From the NCBI GenBank assembly GCA_950022655.1, contig OX465584.1:58810335-58874334 (forward strand): DNA of 64,000 bases. Reading direction: 5' to 3'. Below, piece after piece: positions 37,480-48,842 of the stretch. A model generated the notes under the pieces. The model saw only the letters and a list, made by a program, of their open reading frames with translations, was not told the origin of the DNA and did no database searches. How positions within the stretch are numbered: position 1 is the stretch's first letter; the number at the start of each line of letters is the position of its first letter. This DNA comes from Alentia gelatinosa. Its lineage: Eukaryota; Annelida; Polychaeta; Phyllodocida; Polynoidae. The position numbers were made by a program, and so were the translations under genes.

Positions 37480-37779
37480 GGGACCTGTTTCAGTAGTTTC
37501 GTGACATGTTGAGATGGCGTCTGTGACATCATACGGACAGATCACAAGACTGCAATCGATGACACGCGGAATTTCACTCACTTCCCATAGGAATTAAGCT
37601 ATGACACTTTAACATGAGTAGGGGATACATATAACCTATAATCGTTCCAAATATGAAGAAGATTTGCCTCTCCAACCTTCTGATATTTGCTAGACTTTTT
37701 CCGCTGTTGCTTGCACTGTTGGTGCCGCTTTTGATGTCTGTCTAGGCCTAATGTCACGAGACTACTGAAACAGGTTCCT
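37480..37779. mobile_element. MITE, family A (about 300 bp)
   Basis: Inverted ends gggacctgtttcagtagttt and actactgaaacaggttcc. Related copies at 40241-40502, 49902-50200 and 62400-62694 share internal blocks (ggggatacatat, ttgcttgcactgttggtgcc, gatgtctgtctaggc). No coding capacity. Confidence 0.88.
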
Positions 37780-38060
37780 GATCTAACGCGACATTAGCGT
37801 CGTGTCTGGAAATACATCATAAGGCCTATATATCGGGTAGTGTATCGGGAGCTTAGCGGACGCCGGGCCTTACTACGGCAAGTAGCATCATGAATTGGGA
37901 TTTATCTGACCCTTGGTATATTTGTCCCATAGGCTTAAAATTGGAAACTCGTTCTCCATGTCCTTACGAGTATTGCAGTCCGTTCTCCATGGTCTTTATC
38001 AAGTGTGTCGTTTGTTCTTTTAGTGTGTACAGGGGTGAGATAAATACAGAAAGTGACTCA

Positions 38061-38377
38061 TTTTGGTCAAAGTCTTTGTTCTCCAACTTGTTTGAATGCT
38101 AAAGGCCCGTTTCCATTGGCCGACAAACACTGTGTAGATTTTCTGTGTTCTCCTAATAGCCTATTTCCATTTTGCGTCAGCAGTGCCAAGGTCCGTCGGT
38201 GGTCGCAGACTGTTTATTGGTGATGGCCAATGGAAATAGGCTATTAGGAGATCACAAAATAAACTACACCGTGTTTGTCGGCCAATGGAAACAGGCCTTT
38301 AGGGATATTCACTCAGCTTTCCCCATGTTCATATCACACCGCATCAAACTCATGGAGAACAACGACTTTGACCAAAA
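38061..38377. repeat. Long foldback, about 317 bp
   Basis: Outer arms ttttggtcaaagtctttgtt (38061) and the inverse ending 38377; inner arms aaaggcccgtttccattggc (38101) and its inverse ending 38300. Centre near 38200. Confidence 0.8.
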
Positions 38378-38589
38378 CTTGTTGGTTTCTTCTTTAGTTT
38401 TTAAGGCTGTCCTCTGAAGGTTGTAGTCTCTGTTGTTAAAAGAAATTACCAATTTTAAACTTCTAGCAAAATCTTTTTATCTAAACTTTCTGATGTTTTA
38501 GATAATTACTGGCAGCACTCAGCCAAATATGTGATGCAATTATTTTTTTTTTTTTTTAAATAATTCTGCGATAATTTTGCAAAAGAGAA

Positions 38590-38720
38590 CTAAAACACCA
38601 TTGTCCTGTGCTGCCCACAGGAATGCTATATGGCATTTTCCTGCCTTATCCATAGTAAGGCCATATGGCATTCTCTGGCCTAATCCATGGAAATGCCATA
38701 TGGCACTGCCCTGCAAGAGA
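38590..38720. repeat. Short tandem of atggcatt blocks
   Basis: The motif (c)catatggca(tt) recurs at about 38629, 38662 and 38697 with ctgcc/tggcc between; a weaker relative of the minisatellite 220 bp downstream. Confidence 0.5.
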
Positions 38721-38941
38721 GGGTTAACTTATTCAGTCCTGCACCAAAGCAGTTGCATCACGCACTCGTCCTAAGTGTAATCATGGCAACCAAGGTTTTC
38801 CTGGTTGCAATATTCTAGCCTACAGGGATTTAGAACCGTGATATTGTGTTCTATATATATTGTGAAAAAAATGCATGAACATAAATTGATTATTTCTTAT
38901 ATAATTGTGCACTTTGCTCTTATTTGAAATAAATGGTCAAC

Positions 38942-39588
38942 AATACCTGGGGCATCTCTAGGCCCTACAAGGCAATGCCCCCAGGCATCTTCAGGCCCTA
39001 CATGGCAATGCCCCCAGGCATCTTCAGGCCCTACAAGGCAATGCCTCCAGGCATCTTCAGGCCCTACATGGCAATGCCTGGGGCATATTCAGGCCCTAAA
39101 TGGCAATGCCTCCAGGCATTTTTAGGCCCTAAACAGCAGCGCCCCCAGGCATCTTCAGGCCCTAAATGGCAATGCCTCCAGGCATCTTCAGGCCCTACAA
39201 GGCAATGCCTCCAGGCATCTTCAGGCCCTACATGGCAATGCCTCCAGGCATCTTCAGGCCCTACATGGCAATGCCCCCAGGCATCTTCAGGCCCTACACA
39301 GCAATGCCTCCAAGCATCTTCAGGCCCTACACGGCAATGCCTCCAGGCATCTTCAGGCCCTACATGGCAATGCCTCCAGGCATCTTCAGGCCCTACATGG
39401 CAATGCCTCCAGGCATCTTCAGGCCCTAAATGGCAATACCTCGGGGCATCTTCAGGCCCTACATGGCAAGGCCTCCAGGCATCTTAAGGCCCTGAATTGC
39501 AATGCCTCCAGGCATCCTCAGGACCTACACGGCAATGCCTCCGGGCATCTCTAGGCCCTACATGGCAATGCCTCCAGGCATCTTCAGG
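38942..39588. repeat. 33-bp minisatellite, about 19-20 copies
   Basis: The consensus reads atggcaatgcctccaggcat, then cttcaggccctac. As the unit is divisible by three it is open in more than one plus frame; one frame encodes an 11-residue repeat MPPGIFRPYMA. No promoter or conserved non-repeat coding sequence was seen, so I treat it as a repeat, not a gene. Confidence 0.93.
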
Positions 39589-39920
39589 ACAGAAAGAGTT
39601 AATGATCAAAGGAGGACGGTATTGAGTGTCCTCAGGCTGCTGTCATTATCCAGGTCATCCATGCGCACTGCAACTGCTGCCTCAGAGTATTGAACTCCTC
39701 ACTGAAGTATTATTATCAACCTAATGCAGTCTCCACCTACTGCTATTGAGACTGCTATTGAGAAGATTCCGGCTTTCTGGAATATACTCAGTAGAATACA
39801 GCTATTTTATGCCACTTGACGAGCATCATAGGAACTATTTAATATACACAATGCACGGCGCTTGCATCGAAATTTTCATTATTTACAAGATTTTGTTCTG
39901 ATAATTAGTCAAAAGGTGAG

Positions 39921-40062
39921 CAATTGAGGGAATCTATGTTCCGGTGGGAATAAGTCAAAGTTACTCTGTAAGGCTTGGAAAAATAACTGCCCAAGGCGTA
40001 CCGAGTAACTTTGACTTATTTCCACCAGTATATGTTTTCCTTATTCCTATATGCCTTCAATT
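39921..40062. repeat. Palindrome, about 140 bp
   Basis: Inner arms ccggtgggaataagtcaaag and its inverse ending tttccaccag at about 40028; outer arms partly preserved. Confidence 0.75.
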
Positions 40063-40098
40063 GTCAGCTAATATAGATAAAAACCGAAGATCTCTGAA

Positions 40099-40153
40099 CA
40101 TCAACCTGGGGAGTAAACGTCAACCTGGGCAGTAAACGTCAACCTGGGCAGAA
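40099..40153. repeat. 19-bp tandem, three copies
   Basis: gtaaacgtcaacctgggca repeated with small changes. Confidence 0.8.
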
Positions 40154-40240
40154 AACATTATTCCACCCCCAGCAGCGTTAGGTAATCATAGGTTGCTCGC
40201 TCATAGGTATATAGGAATAGATACATCATAACCATGATCT

Positions 40241-40502
40241 GGGACCTGTTTCAGTAGTTTCGTGACACCATACGGACAGATCACAAGATTGCAATCGCTG
40301 ACACACAGAGTTTCACTCACTTCCGTAGGAATTAAGCAATGACACTTGAACATGAGTAGGGGATACATATGACCTATAATAGAACCAAATATCCGATTTT
40401 CTGATATTTGCTAGACTTTTTCCGCTGTTGCTTGCACTGTTGGTGCCGCTGTTGATGTCTGTCTAGGCATAATGTCACGAGACTATTGAAACACGTACCT
40501 GG
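40241..40502. mobile_element. MITE, family A
   Basis: Same ends and interior as 37480-37779, with an internal deletion near the left end. Confidence 0.85.
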
Positions 40503-40504
40503 AT

Positions 40505-40640
40505 CCTTGTAGTTGACACTAGGTAAGACTCCTCGCTATCACTTGGAGTATTTCTACGCGTCAACTACGCAGAGAATATGACCACGCAGATACAAATCAT
40601 GGTAATATTGTGTATCTATGCTGTGGTATTTGCTTCAGAG
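40505..40640. repeat. Foldback relative of 53346-53487
   Basis: Shares the gtagttgaca ... gcgtcaactac core and the right arm (cgtcaactacgcagagaata) with the palindrome at 53.4 kb; the left arm is reduced. Confidence 0.6.
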
Positions 40641-41149
40641 GTGTTGTATGTGCATTTCTCTATTAGCCAATAATCATTAATCCTCCGTTATTGATTCTCT
40701 TTAAATAGAGGTCCATGTTTATATTTTTCAGTGATTGGTTTTTCAATTGTAAGTTTGATTTTTTCTGAACTTCTTGTTGCATATTATGTGTGATAATTCT
40801 TTCGTTCACGTAACCCCGAGGGGTTTGTGTTGAAAAAAGAAATGTGTAGACACTCTCTATATTGTGGTCGTAAATGCGATAGGGGTAGAACCTGTATCAC
40901 GCCGAGTCTCACCCTTATTCTTGTTGCATATTAATCATTATATAACAATTGATTACATTCATGGACCAATATTTTATAATAGTCAACAAGTTAAAATTTC
41001 TACGGTATTCTAGTTGCCGAATTTCGCATTTATCATATTATATAGTTTGATACTGTCTATAGTTAACGATATTTGTTTTCCTACAACTATTTGGAGTCCT
41101 ACATTGATCATTATTTGTATTTTTTTCTTTTTTCTTTCACCATAATTAT
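40641..41149. other. No gene seen
   Basis: AT-rich sequence without recognisable coding or repeat structure. Confidence 0.5.
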
Positions 41150-41310
41150 CTTCAGGTGGTGCCATATTGCAGAATCAGGCCATCTATGGTCGTTACCCAT
41201 TTGGTGTTGACGCTATGTTATTTCTAATCGTCGACGACGGATAGCCGTCAATTGGTGCTAGATTAAAAATTCGTCGATCAGAATCGTCTAGTGTAAACAC
41301 CGGGGTGGGT
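41150..41310. repeat. Degenerate satellite copy
   Basis: ttcaggtggtgcc, tagccgtcaattgg and gtctagtgtaaacacc are satellite blocks in mixed orientation. Confidence 0.55.
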
Positions 41311-41898
41311 TTGTTATACCCTAGGGTCAGTTTCGACTAGTGTTACTCGGATTAGTTTTCACAACCCTAGTATGTGAAGCTTCACAAATGGACAAAGGTG
41401 GGCATTCTAATAATCCATGTTTATCAAAACAGCATCAAGCACTTTTTCTTCTGACAAGGGAAAACAGCATATATATTCTCAGTCGAGCAACATATGGATA
41501 AGAGACCTCAGACACTGACAGAGGTGGTGGCCAATCTAAACCCAATTCATCTTTCTCCAGAGAGATTTCCCAGCAGGGTACTCGCTTCCGTAACATTCCT
41601 CTGCTTATTCTTGAGGCAAATGGTATGTTCATCATTGATGAATGAGCGTGGAGTTATAAATCAATAACAATTACAAGTTTTGGGTTATAGTCAGTCAATG
41701 GGTCATTTTCTGTAACATTTTTCTTCAAAATCATGGGGATGCGAAAATAAATCCCCTGACACCACTGATTTTTTAGGAGAGATTTTTTGGAAAACATTTT
41801 CTGTAACACACTTGCACCCAGTCAACTTGTCACCTCTGCAACTGCTTGAGATCTAGGATCCAAAGATATGAAGCACCAGTGGATCAATGAAGTGTTCA
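41311..41898. other. No gene seen
   Basis: The minus-strand frame 41435-41635 has no recognisable domain; nothing else stands out. Confidence 0.45.
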
Positions 41899-42189
41899 GG
41901 GACCTGTTTCACTAGTTTCGTGACATGTCTGTGACACCATACAGACATTGGGGTTGTCTAGTGTCGTGACAACACAAGTAGCTGCCCTTAGATAAAGACA
42001 GACCCCAAACATAAGAATTAGACAAATCTACACATCATGGACCTGGGACCTGTTTCACTAGTCTTGTGACATGTCTGTGACACCATACAGACATTGGGGT
42101 TGTCTAGTGTCGTGACAACACAAGTAGCTGCCCTTAGATAAAGACAGACCCCAAACATAAGAATTAGACAAATCTACACATCATGGACC
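41899..42189. mobile_element. MITE family B left unit, tandem duplicate (146-bp period)
   Basis: Two nearly identical 146-bp units start at 41899 and 42045 (gggacctgtttcactagt, then the block ccatacagacattggggttg). The same unit occurs at 45079, 62099 and, inverse, 60158-60298. Confidence 0.85.
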
Positions 42190-42422
42190 TGGGAGCTGTT
42201 TCAAAAGTCGGGAGGGTGCTAAACGAGAGTACTCACCACTAAAGCGAGAGCTTAACAACTGCACTTGAAGCGTCACTGTCGAGGTGGAGGTGCTGCTCGC
42301 TATTGGGTATTGGTAGCGGTTTTGCTGCCGCTTTGATTCAAAGTGCCGCTGCTGTTGCGGCCTTTCGCTTTGAAATGCGACGTGCCGCTGGCGAGACTTC
42401 ACTCGACTTTTGAAACAGCTCC
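42190..42422. mobile_element. MITE, family C (233 bp), inserted in family B element
   Basis: Inverted ends gggagctgtttcaaaagtcg and cgacttttgaaacagctccc. Relatives at 58186-58421 and (half) 48714-48842. Family B sequence resumes right after (tgtttcactagttttgcgac). Confidence 0.85.
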
Positions 42423-42543
42423 CTGTTTCACTAGTTTTGCGACAAAAGTGTTAGACAGACATGAAAAGCGGCACCACCAGTGCAAGCAAGAACGGACAAA
42501 ACGAAGTCTAATGTCTAGTTCTTATGAAACCGGACACACCATC

Positions 42544-43418
42544 TTTTTTTTTCTTTTTTTTATTGACACAAAATTCACCAGGGCTTCCATTTTGCCGACC
42601 GAGACACACATTTTTCTTCATGACTATAAGTTCACATCTGGAATTATGTTACATTAATAAAATATGAAATAAGATAATTTATTATATGGAAAATAATAAT
42701 AATAATAGTAGAAATTGTACGCATGTTATAAGTATGTAGATGAGATGGTAATGATGTGATATACATTCAAGTTACTCAATGATAGGCAGCAGGAGAGTGT
42801 TTGTCTAACTGCGGATTCCTAAATGACACGTATGTTGGAGTTGGCAATATGCACCATGGTCCTAAGAGTCTTTTTGAAACTAGCTTTTGTAGGGGCTGAT
42901 TTCAAGTTCAAATCCTGTTCGTTCCAGAGTTTACAACCTCTATAAGAGGGTGAGAGTTTATAATGCTCCGTTCGTGGCCTTGGTAATTTAAACAACATTT
43001 GGTCATTTGATCTTAAATCCCTACGGTCGGGTCTTAATGCTTCAAGATCATCTTGTTCATTGAGTTGGTTTTTCCAATAAATCTTACGCATATACGTCAA
43101 AGTCAGTTCTTCGCGCCTTCGTTGTAGTGTGTCGACCTGTGTTAGTGAATGTAGCGCTTCGACAGTGTGCACCCCCCGTCTGTCAGACAGACAGATACGG
43201 AGACCGCTATTTTGTAAACGCTGCATCTTCTTCAACCAGACCACAGATGACCCTTCATGGACTATAGAGCAATATTCGAAAAGTGGGGCAATAGTTTGCC
43301 GGTACACTCTACAGGCAATATCTCTTGTCATCATGTACCTGCTCCGAGAGAAGTTAAATAGGCGATAATTCACCTTTTTGACGATGGCTCTCGCCTGTTT
43401 ATCAAAATCCAGGCCGCT
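42544..43418 (-). mobile_element. 5'-truncated non-LTR retrotransposon
   Basis: Minus-strand insertion with a T-rich tail on the plus strand at 42544-42561, a 3' UTR and a C-terminal ORF2 fragment. Confidence 0.8.
42819..43373 (-). pseudogene. Non-LTR ORF2 C-terminal fragment
   Basis: About 184 codons: MMTRDIACRVYRQTIAPLFE with YCSIVHEGS after it, then VWLKKMQRLQNSGLRI, PRPRTEHYKLSPSYRG and KLWNEQDL. This is the post-RT region of CR1/Jockey-group proteins (compare RQVYCACIRPIFEYAG in the element at 7136-9940). No RT catalytic motifs remain. Confidence 0.78.
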
Positions 43419-43642
43419 GTCTAGACGCTATCTAGACATGTCAAGACACTAGTGAAGCAGGTCCCTGGTCTCTAGTTATTAACCATGGTCATTTGGGCAC
43501 GCCTCTAAGACAATGATATATTGGCCCTTTCTCTTATCTCAATGTCACAGTGTTTAATAGTATGTAGATGGTGAAGGGTTAGTTTTTTTCATCAGGCTTA
43601 AAGTCTATGAGACCAGTTATACTTACAGCACCGTAGTGAATA

Positions 43643-43835
43643 TCAACGTACGGAGTATGTGATCACGTGACTAGCTAAAATCTCGCCATTTTTAGGTATA
43701 TAATAATGCGAAAACGGTAAAATTATTAATCACATACATCCCTCTGCCTTTGGCATCGGGATGTATGTGATCAATAATTTAACCGCGTATTTTCTGCATA
43801 CGAAGACAGTAAGCCAGTTTCCGTATAATACATTT
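43643..43835. repeat. Foldback repeat, copy 1
   Basis: Starts cgtacggagtatgtgatcac; internal palindrome with arms attattaatcacatacatcc and the inverse atgtatgtgatcaataatt; right end gacagtaagccagtttccgt. Copy 2 is at 53808-54022. Confidence 0.82.
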
Positions 43836-43978
43836 CATGATGAAGCTAGATAAATACTAGCGAAACGTCGTGAATCTAATCTTGATACTTCAATATACCC
43901 CACTACCTGTACTACTTGGTTTAATAATACCACCATTATAAAAAATTGCTGTGTCTGTTTTTTTGTGATTTTCAATTC

Positions 43979-43979
<1 letters not shown>

Positions 43980-44036
<57 letters not shown>

Positions 44037-44055
44037 TTTTTGTGATTTTCAATTC

Positions 44056-44116
<61 letters not shown>
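43980..44116. repeat. Two (TA)n arrays separated by a duplicated 30-bp unit
   Basis: Two long TA runs (about 43980-44032 and 44058-44116), each preceded by the same ttttttgtgattttcaattc-tga sequence, so the array and its flank were duplicated together. Confidence 0.92.
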
Positions 44117-44120
<4 letters not shown>

Positions 44121-44192
44121 ATGTTCTTTGATCTCCTTGAAACATTTTCTTCCTCTCTCTCATACATCCAATTGTACCTGCTCTTAAATTAC

Positions 44193-44401
44193 CTGTGGCT
44201 GTTGTAGAGATCAAAGACAGGCTTCCTTCCTGCCTCGTCTGTGCCTGATGGATTATATTCGTCAGGTCCATCACAAATAACTCATCCAGCCGCATCTGAA
44301 TCGCACCTGTTCCTCGTGCTACAGTAATAAAACGATGTCCCTGTCCATGTAATAATCCGGATACGAACACGGGCCCCGGTGTGATGCGAAAATTGGCTAC
44401 C
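44193..44401 (-). other. Possible protein-coding exon
   Basis: On the minus strand a 209-bp open segment is bounded by an acceptor-like gtttttcacag (44402-44413) and a donor CAG|GTAATT (GT at 44192-44191). The open frame reads [18 protein letters not shown], then [13 protein letters not shown] and further non-repetitive residues. No family recognised and no partner exon found, so it is a weak candidate for a host gene exon. Confidence 0.25.
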
Positions 44402-45078
44402 CTGTGAAAAACTTGTTATATCGCCCACTAGTATCTTGTGCGCATGCGCGAACATGCGCAGTGTTGAAGTCCACTATTGAAAAATTCATCAGCGCTCGAT
44501 TCCCTATAGATGTCAAGATTTATCGTAATCTCTGTTAGATGTTGTCGTGTAATTTGCCAAAATTAAGAACATCATAATGAAGGTAATAACGTAATTTTAC
44601 GACATTTAAGAGCCTATTATTGGAGAAATAAAACATATTTCCAACTAACTTCTATAGTTTAAAACTAGTACGTCCAATATTACGTGAAATCTTGTAAAAT
44701 GATTAGAAATTCGACAGTGCATTGTTTATATGAAATATCTCCTATAATGCCTGTCAGGTGGCCGAAAAAGCCGTATTCTCCTCATAGAATACGGCTTTCC
44801 GTATTCTACTCAGTAGCGATGGCTTCATAGGCCTAGAATGGAGACTCTGTATAAGGTGGGTAATAAATGGTAAAACCAGCTGGGGTGTATTGCCTTGTGA
44901 AAATAGTTGTGTTTTGTATTTGTTATTTTCTATTCTGAATATACCTGGCATAAGTAATGAGTTGGTAATATACAAAGACATGGTTATTGTGACTGAATGG
45001 AATGTGATTTTTGTGTCAGAAATATTCATCGAGTTCGAAGGACGAGGTGAATACTTCCGACCACAACAACAAGGAACA
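44402..45078. other. No gene seen
   Basis: Contains a small hairpin (aaaagccgtattct ... agaatacggcttt, 44765-44800) and the frame 44890-45114, which runs into a MITE. Nothing else supported. Confidence 0.45.
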
Positions 45079-45368
45079 GAGACCTGTTTCACTAGTTTTG
45101 TGACATGTCTGTGACACCATACAGACATTGGGGTTGTCTAGTTTCGTGACAACACAAGTAGCTATCCTTAGGTAAAGACAGACCCCAAACATAAGAATTA
45201 GACAAATCTACATATCATGGACCTGTTTCACTAGACAGACATGAAAAGCAGCACCAACAGTCCAAGCAAGAACGGACAAAACAAAGTCTAATGTCTAGTT
45301 CTTATGAAACCGGACACACCATCTAGACGCCATCTAGACATGTCACAAAGCTAGTGAAACAGGTCCCT
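45079..45368. mobile_element. MITE, family B (about 290 bp)
   Basis: Left unit ccatacagacattggggttg, right unit aagcaagaacggacaaaaca; ends acctgtttcactagt and actagtgaaacaggtccc-like. The least disrupted copy in the window. A further end fragment lies at 45467-45493. Confidence 0.85.
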
Positions 45369-46718
45369 GTTGTCGGTTGTAAAATGGTGGAGTAACAGCC
45401 TGGAAAATTGTGAGATAAATCCTATAAGGGAAACGCGTAGGACTCAAAAGATTTATCTGAAACAAAAAAAGCGAAACTAGTGAAACAGGTTCCTGATATA
45501 ATTCAGACTCAGTCACTATGTTTCGGTGTTATCGTAAATTATTAGAAATACCATTTCACAACCAGTCGCGTGTTACGGAGTGCATGAACTCATAGAAATC
45601 AGTGCAGCTTTTGTCAGCCAATGGAAACCCATTCCATGTGTGCTTTGCTTTGCTAAAAGAGCATGCGTGCCCTGAGGCCCGTTTTAAATCATTTTCAATG
45701 CCTAGGACTTGTTTTCCTGTCGTCATTATTCCTTATCCCTGCATGAATGAGAGGAGGCATGAGTTGGAATAAGGCAAATAAAGCTTTATTGGATTCTATG
45801 AATGATTATAAGGATTTAAAAAATATTGGATTCCTTTGGAAGCAGTACCATATTTTAAACCATTAAGAAAATTGAAGCTTAGTCTAAATCGCACAGAATA
45901 CCATGCGCTGTATTTACTCTTATTTAAAAAAAGTAGCTCTCAATCTCCTAAGCGTTCAAAACTATACGCACAAGTAATAGACCAAGAAGATAAGCTGAAG
46001 ACTATCAAGCAGAAGCTCACGTTGCCATAGCAACATCATTCAAAATATGTTCAATTTTAGTACTTCAAAACAGATGTAATAGTCTTCTGTACACCTGATG
46101 AAGGCCACAAACCTATAGGCCGAAACTTTGTGTCGTTTTAAACTTACAACTTAATGACTAACACAAAGCACGGGTATGGACATGAAATTTATTGGGTATA
46201 GTAGCCATACGAGATACGTTTTAGAGGTCTATCATAACATACATTAGAGATAAGAGATAATTCAGGAGCTATTGATGAGCCCTACGGAGTAGGAGAGAAT
46301 GAAGAGAAGAGGCTGAATAGTTTGTGCAGGGTGGGTGGGTGGTTCCTTTCCGTTGGCTGCCCAGGGTTGAAGTGAACGTCGGCGGGGTGGCGTGGGGTGA
46401 CCACGTGAGGGACACGTGACCGGAACGGGTTGAAGGAGTCCCTAACGACCGGGAGTGAGTCCCTAACGACCGTGTTCAGTTTCGCATTAAGGCCAACTCT
46501 TCAATTAGCCCTAATGTAAACCAGAGTATAATAAAACAAATCTAAAATCTTGAAACTTCAAGCTAGTGGTTATGAAGTTTTAAAATTTATTTTTAGTTGC
46601 ATGTAATTTCGGTTAACACCAATGTGTTTTAGTCATCTTTTACACCCAACCCACGGGTCTGAGTTATTTCACCTCACACTCCCATTTTTTTAACTTTAAC
46701 AAAGTTTAATAAAGTTGA
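45369..46718. other. No supported gene
   Basis: The frame 45836-46030 (64 aa) has no recognisable domain. A ctgatgaaggcc ... ggccgaaac motif at 46094-46134 was considered as a hammerhead ribozyme and rejected. gtccctaacgaccg is duplicated at 46438-46475. Confidence 0.4.
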
Positions 46719-46967
46719 ATGAAAGAACAGACAAGTCGGTCATTGTCTGAAACATTCATGGAGCATAGACTACCCAGGACCAGACAAAATAGTGAACGAA
46801 CTGTAAAATTGCAAAGGCCAAAGACACAAATATATAAACGCAGTGTAGAATACACAACTGCGAAAAGTTGGAACAGTCTTTTACCAATTGTTCGGAGCAC
46901 ACGAGCACTAAACCAATTTAAATCTTTGACAAAAAAAGTCATGATGGAGAGCATACCCCACTTTTAA
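46719..46967 (+). pseudogene. Non-LTR ORF2 C-terminal fragment
   Basis: About 82 codons ending in the post-RT pattern: KRSVEYTTAKSWNSLLPIVR, then ALNQFKSLTKKVMMESIPHF. No catalytic region; a 3' UTR may run to about 47250 (aataaagaaag). Confidence 0.6.
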
Positions 46968-47910
46968 CATTAACCATGCTATGTACTGTGTATAACTTAT
47001 GATGTCTTTTTCCTAAACTGTGCCTATTTGAAATATCTACAAATTATAGCCAATGAAATTATACATGGCCAAATTGTGCATAACCACCACGTTCAACTCT
47101 TGATTGCTTCGAAAATATGTATAGATAGGGAGCTGATTGAAACCAGTGCACAGTGCACTGACAGCCACCCCTCTTTGTTGATCAATTAGAAAAAGAAATG
47201 TAATCCTCATCCTGAACTTAGAATCAATAAAGAAAGTTGTGAAAAAAAGTGTTTGTGGTGTCACCACACCCCCAACTTAATCTATACCATAGATTACTCA
47301 AAACTAGTGAAACCTGCACTCTGACCTAACCTCCAGACGAGTCATGGTTTACGTGCCCCCACCTAGTGGGGTACCACCAGTCAGATGGCCACTGACACTG
47401 CCCTAGTGTCAGATCCAGCATCTGACTAAACCCCGATAGCAGCCTGAAGATTCCCAGAGATGAAACCGCTACTTAATAATAGCCATTGCTATAACAACAA
47501 ACCACACCCCTAACCCGTTACATCATGGCCAGGGCGGACGATAAACGACCAACATAGCGATTCACCTAGAAAAGTGTTAATTGGCAAGAGAACTGTTCGA
47601 CAGGGAGGATGCAATGACGGCAACGATATGTCACGTGACAGCGCATTTAAGTGGTAGCTGCATCTAGAGCAAACGTGCCTCGTCCCCATTGAGTTTTTGA
47701 TTATGAGGATTTTAGTTGTCCTTGTTGATATCTACTATTAGTGAGAAGTTATCAGTATCAACTATCAATAATATATGCTATGATTGACTAATATATTAAT
47801 GAATCAATTATAATGATTGTATAAAACAATAAGATATAGGAGAAAAGGCCTGAAAAAAGGTTGAAGGGTGCGTATCATGTAAGAGCAAAAGCAATAGTGA
47901 GAGTATTAAG
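46968..47910. other. No gene seen
   Basis: Probable non-LTR 3' UTR, then unique-looking sequence; ctagtg/cactgccctagtgtcagat repeats around 47370-47420. Confidence 0.45.
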
Positions 47911-48330
47911 GGGGGCGTCCACCAACTACAACAAGGCTATGACATTGGGTTCCCATCAAGGTCCACGATTGGCCCACGATTGGAGGCCTTGTTGTGGTTG
48001 GTGGACCCCAGTTCCCAACAAGAGCCTACGGCAAGGTCACAAGAAGGCCTCGATTGGAAGCTTGTCGGGAGCTTTCTGACAAGGCTATGACAACATCGAG
48101 CATGTTCGATTTTTCCCATAACTAGACACTTGTCATGGAGTGTCATGGCGTGTTGGGAGTGTGTCACAGAGTCTATGATAGGAAATTTTGGTGGAGCATG
48201 CACTTCTGGTGATGCCTCGACCATTCTGTCGTAAAGCCCCCGTTCTTATGACAACGCTGCAACAAACACTGATATGAACTTTCTTGTCTGCACTTGTTGT
48301 AGCCTTGTCGTGATTGGTGGACGCCACCCT
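47911..48330. mobile_element. MITE, family D (about 420 bp)
   Basis: Inverted ends gggggcgtccaccaactaca and its inverse ending ggtggacgccaccct; flanked by ttaag and ttaaag, compatible with a TTAA-type target. The interior has several ttgtcgtagc-like blocks. Relatives at 50395-50810 and 51600-52034. Confidence 0.8.
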
Positions 48331-48713
48331 TTAAAGTGAAGTAAAGCGGAAGCGCACGTGAGGCGTGTAGTGCAGAGAAAAGAAATTTGGTATACATGTA
48401 CAGAACACATGTGATTCTCCGATGCAAATATATCTTACTTAGGAAAGTTTACAGTGTTTGAAAATCATTATTTCAGATTGTAGAATCTGCCATTATTTTC
48501 GGTTATATTTGAGACAGAAAGAACTATGGCGCCATTTCTAGCTACAGCATGCACATGAGTCTATTTACTATTACTCATAACTTTTACACTTCACATAGAA
48601 ACTTTCGTTGAGGCATCATAAAAATACATATAACATTTACATGTAGTTATTTGAGAAGTACTCAACTACTTTACCTTCAGATAACAAACTTAATCATAAA
48701 AACTATCGCAAAA

Positions 48714-48842
48714 TCGGTACCAATACCCAATAGTGAGCGGCACCTCCACCTCGACAGTCACGCTCCAAGTGCCATTGTTGGCTCTCGCTTTGGCGGTGAG
48801 TACTCTCGTTTAGCACCCTCCCGACTTTTGAAACAGCTCCCA
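48714..48842. mobile_element. MITE family C, right half
   Basis: From ggtaccaatacccaatag to cgacttttgaaacagctccc; matches 58290-58421. The left half is missing. Confidence 0.75.

Larger units (their letters stand above)
42423..43466. mobile_element. MITE family B right part, split by a non-LTR insertion
   Basis: The family B right unit runs to 42543 (ggacacaccatc), is interrupted, and ends at 43419-43466 (tagacgctatctagacatgt ... gtgaagcaggtccc). In the uninterrupted copy at 45300 these two parts are contiguous. Confidence 0.8.

Noticed and set aside
39166..39429. Minisatellite ORF as a gene
   Set aside because: Open in more than one frame simply because the 33-bp unit lacks stops; no start context or unique coding sequence.
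43835..44190. Minus-strand ORFs with long Ile-Tyr runs
   Set aside because: They are the translation of (TA)n arrays.
46094..46134. Hammerhead-ribozyme-like core (ctgatga, ggcc stem, gaaac)
   Set aside because: Stem II needs a bulged A directly after CUGAUGA, stem III would be only 2 bp, and the flanks do not form a convincing stem I around a GUC site.
47911..48330. Firm piggyBac assignment for family D
   Set aside because: Flanks TTAA/TTTA are suggestive in two copies but the copy at 50395-50810 lacks them.
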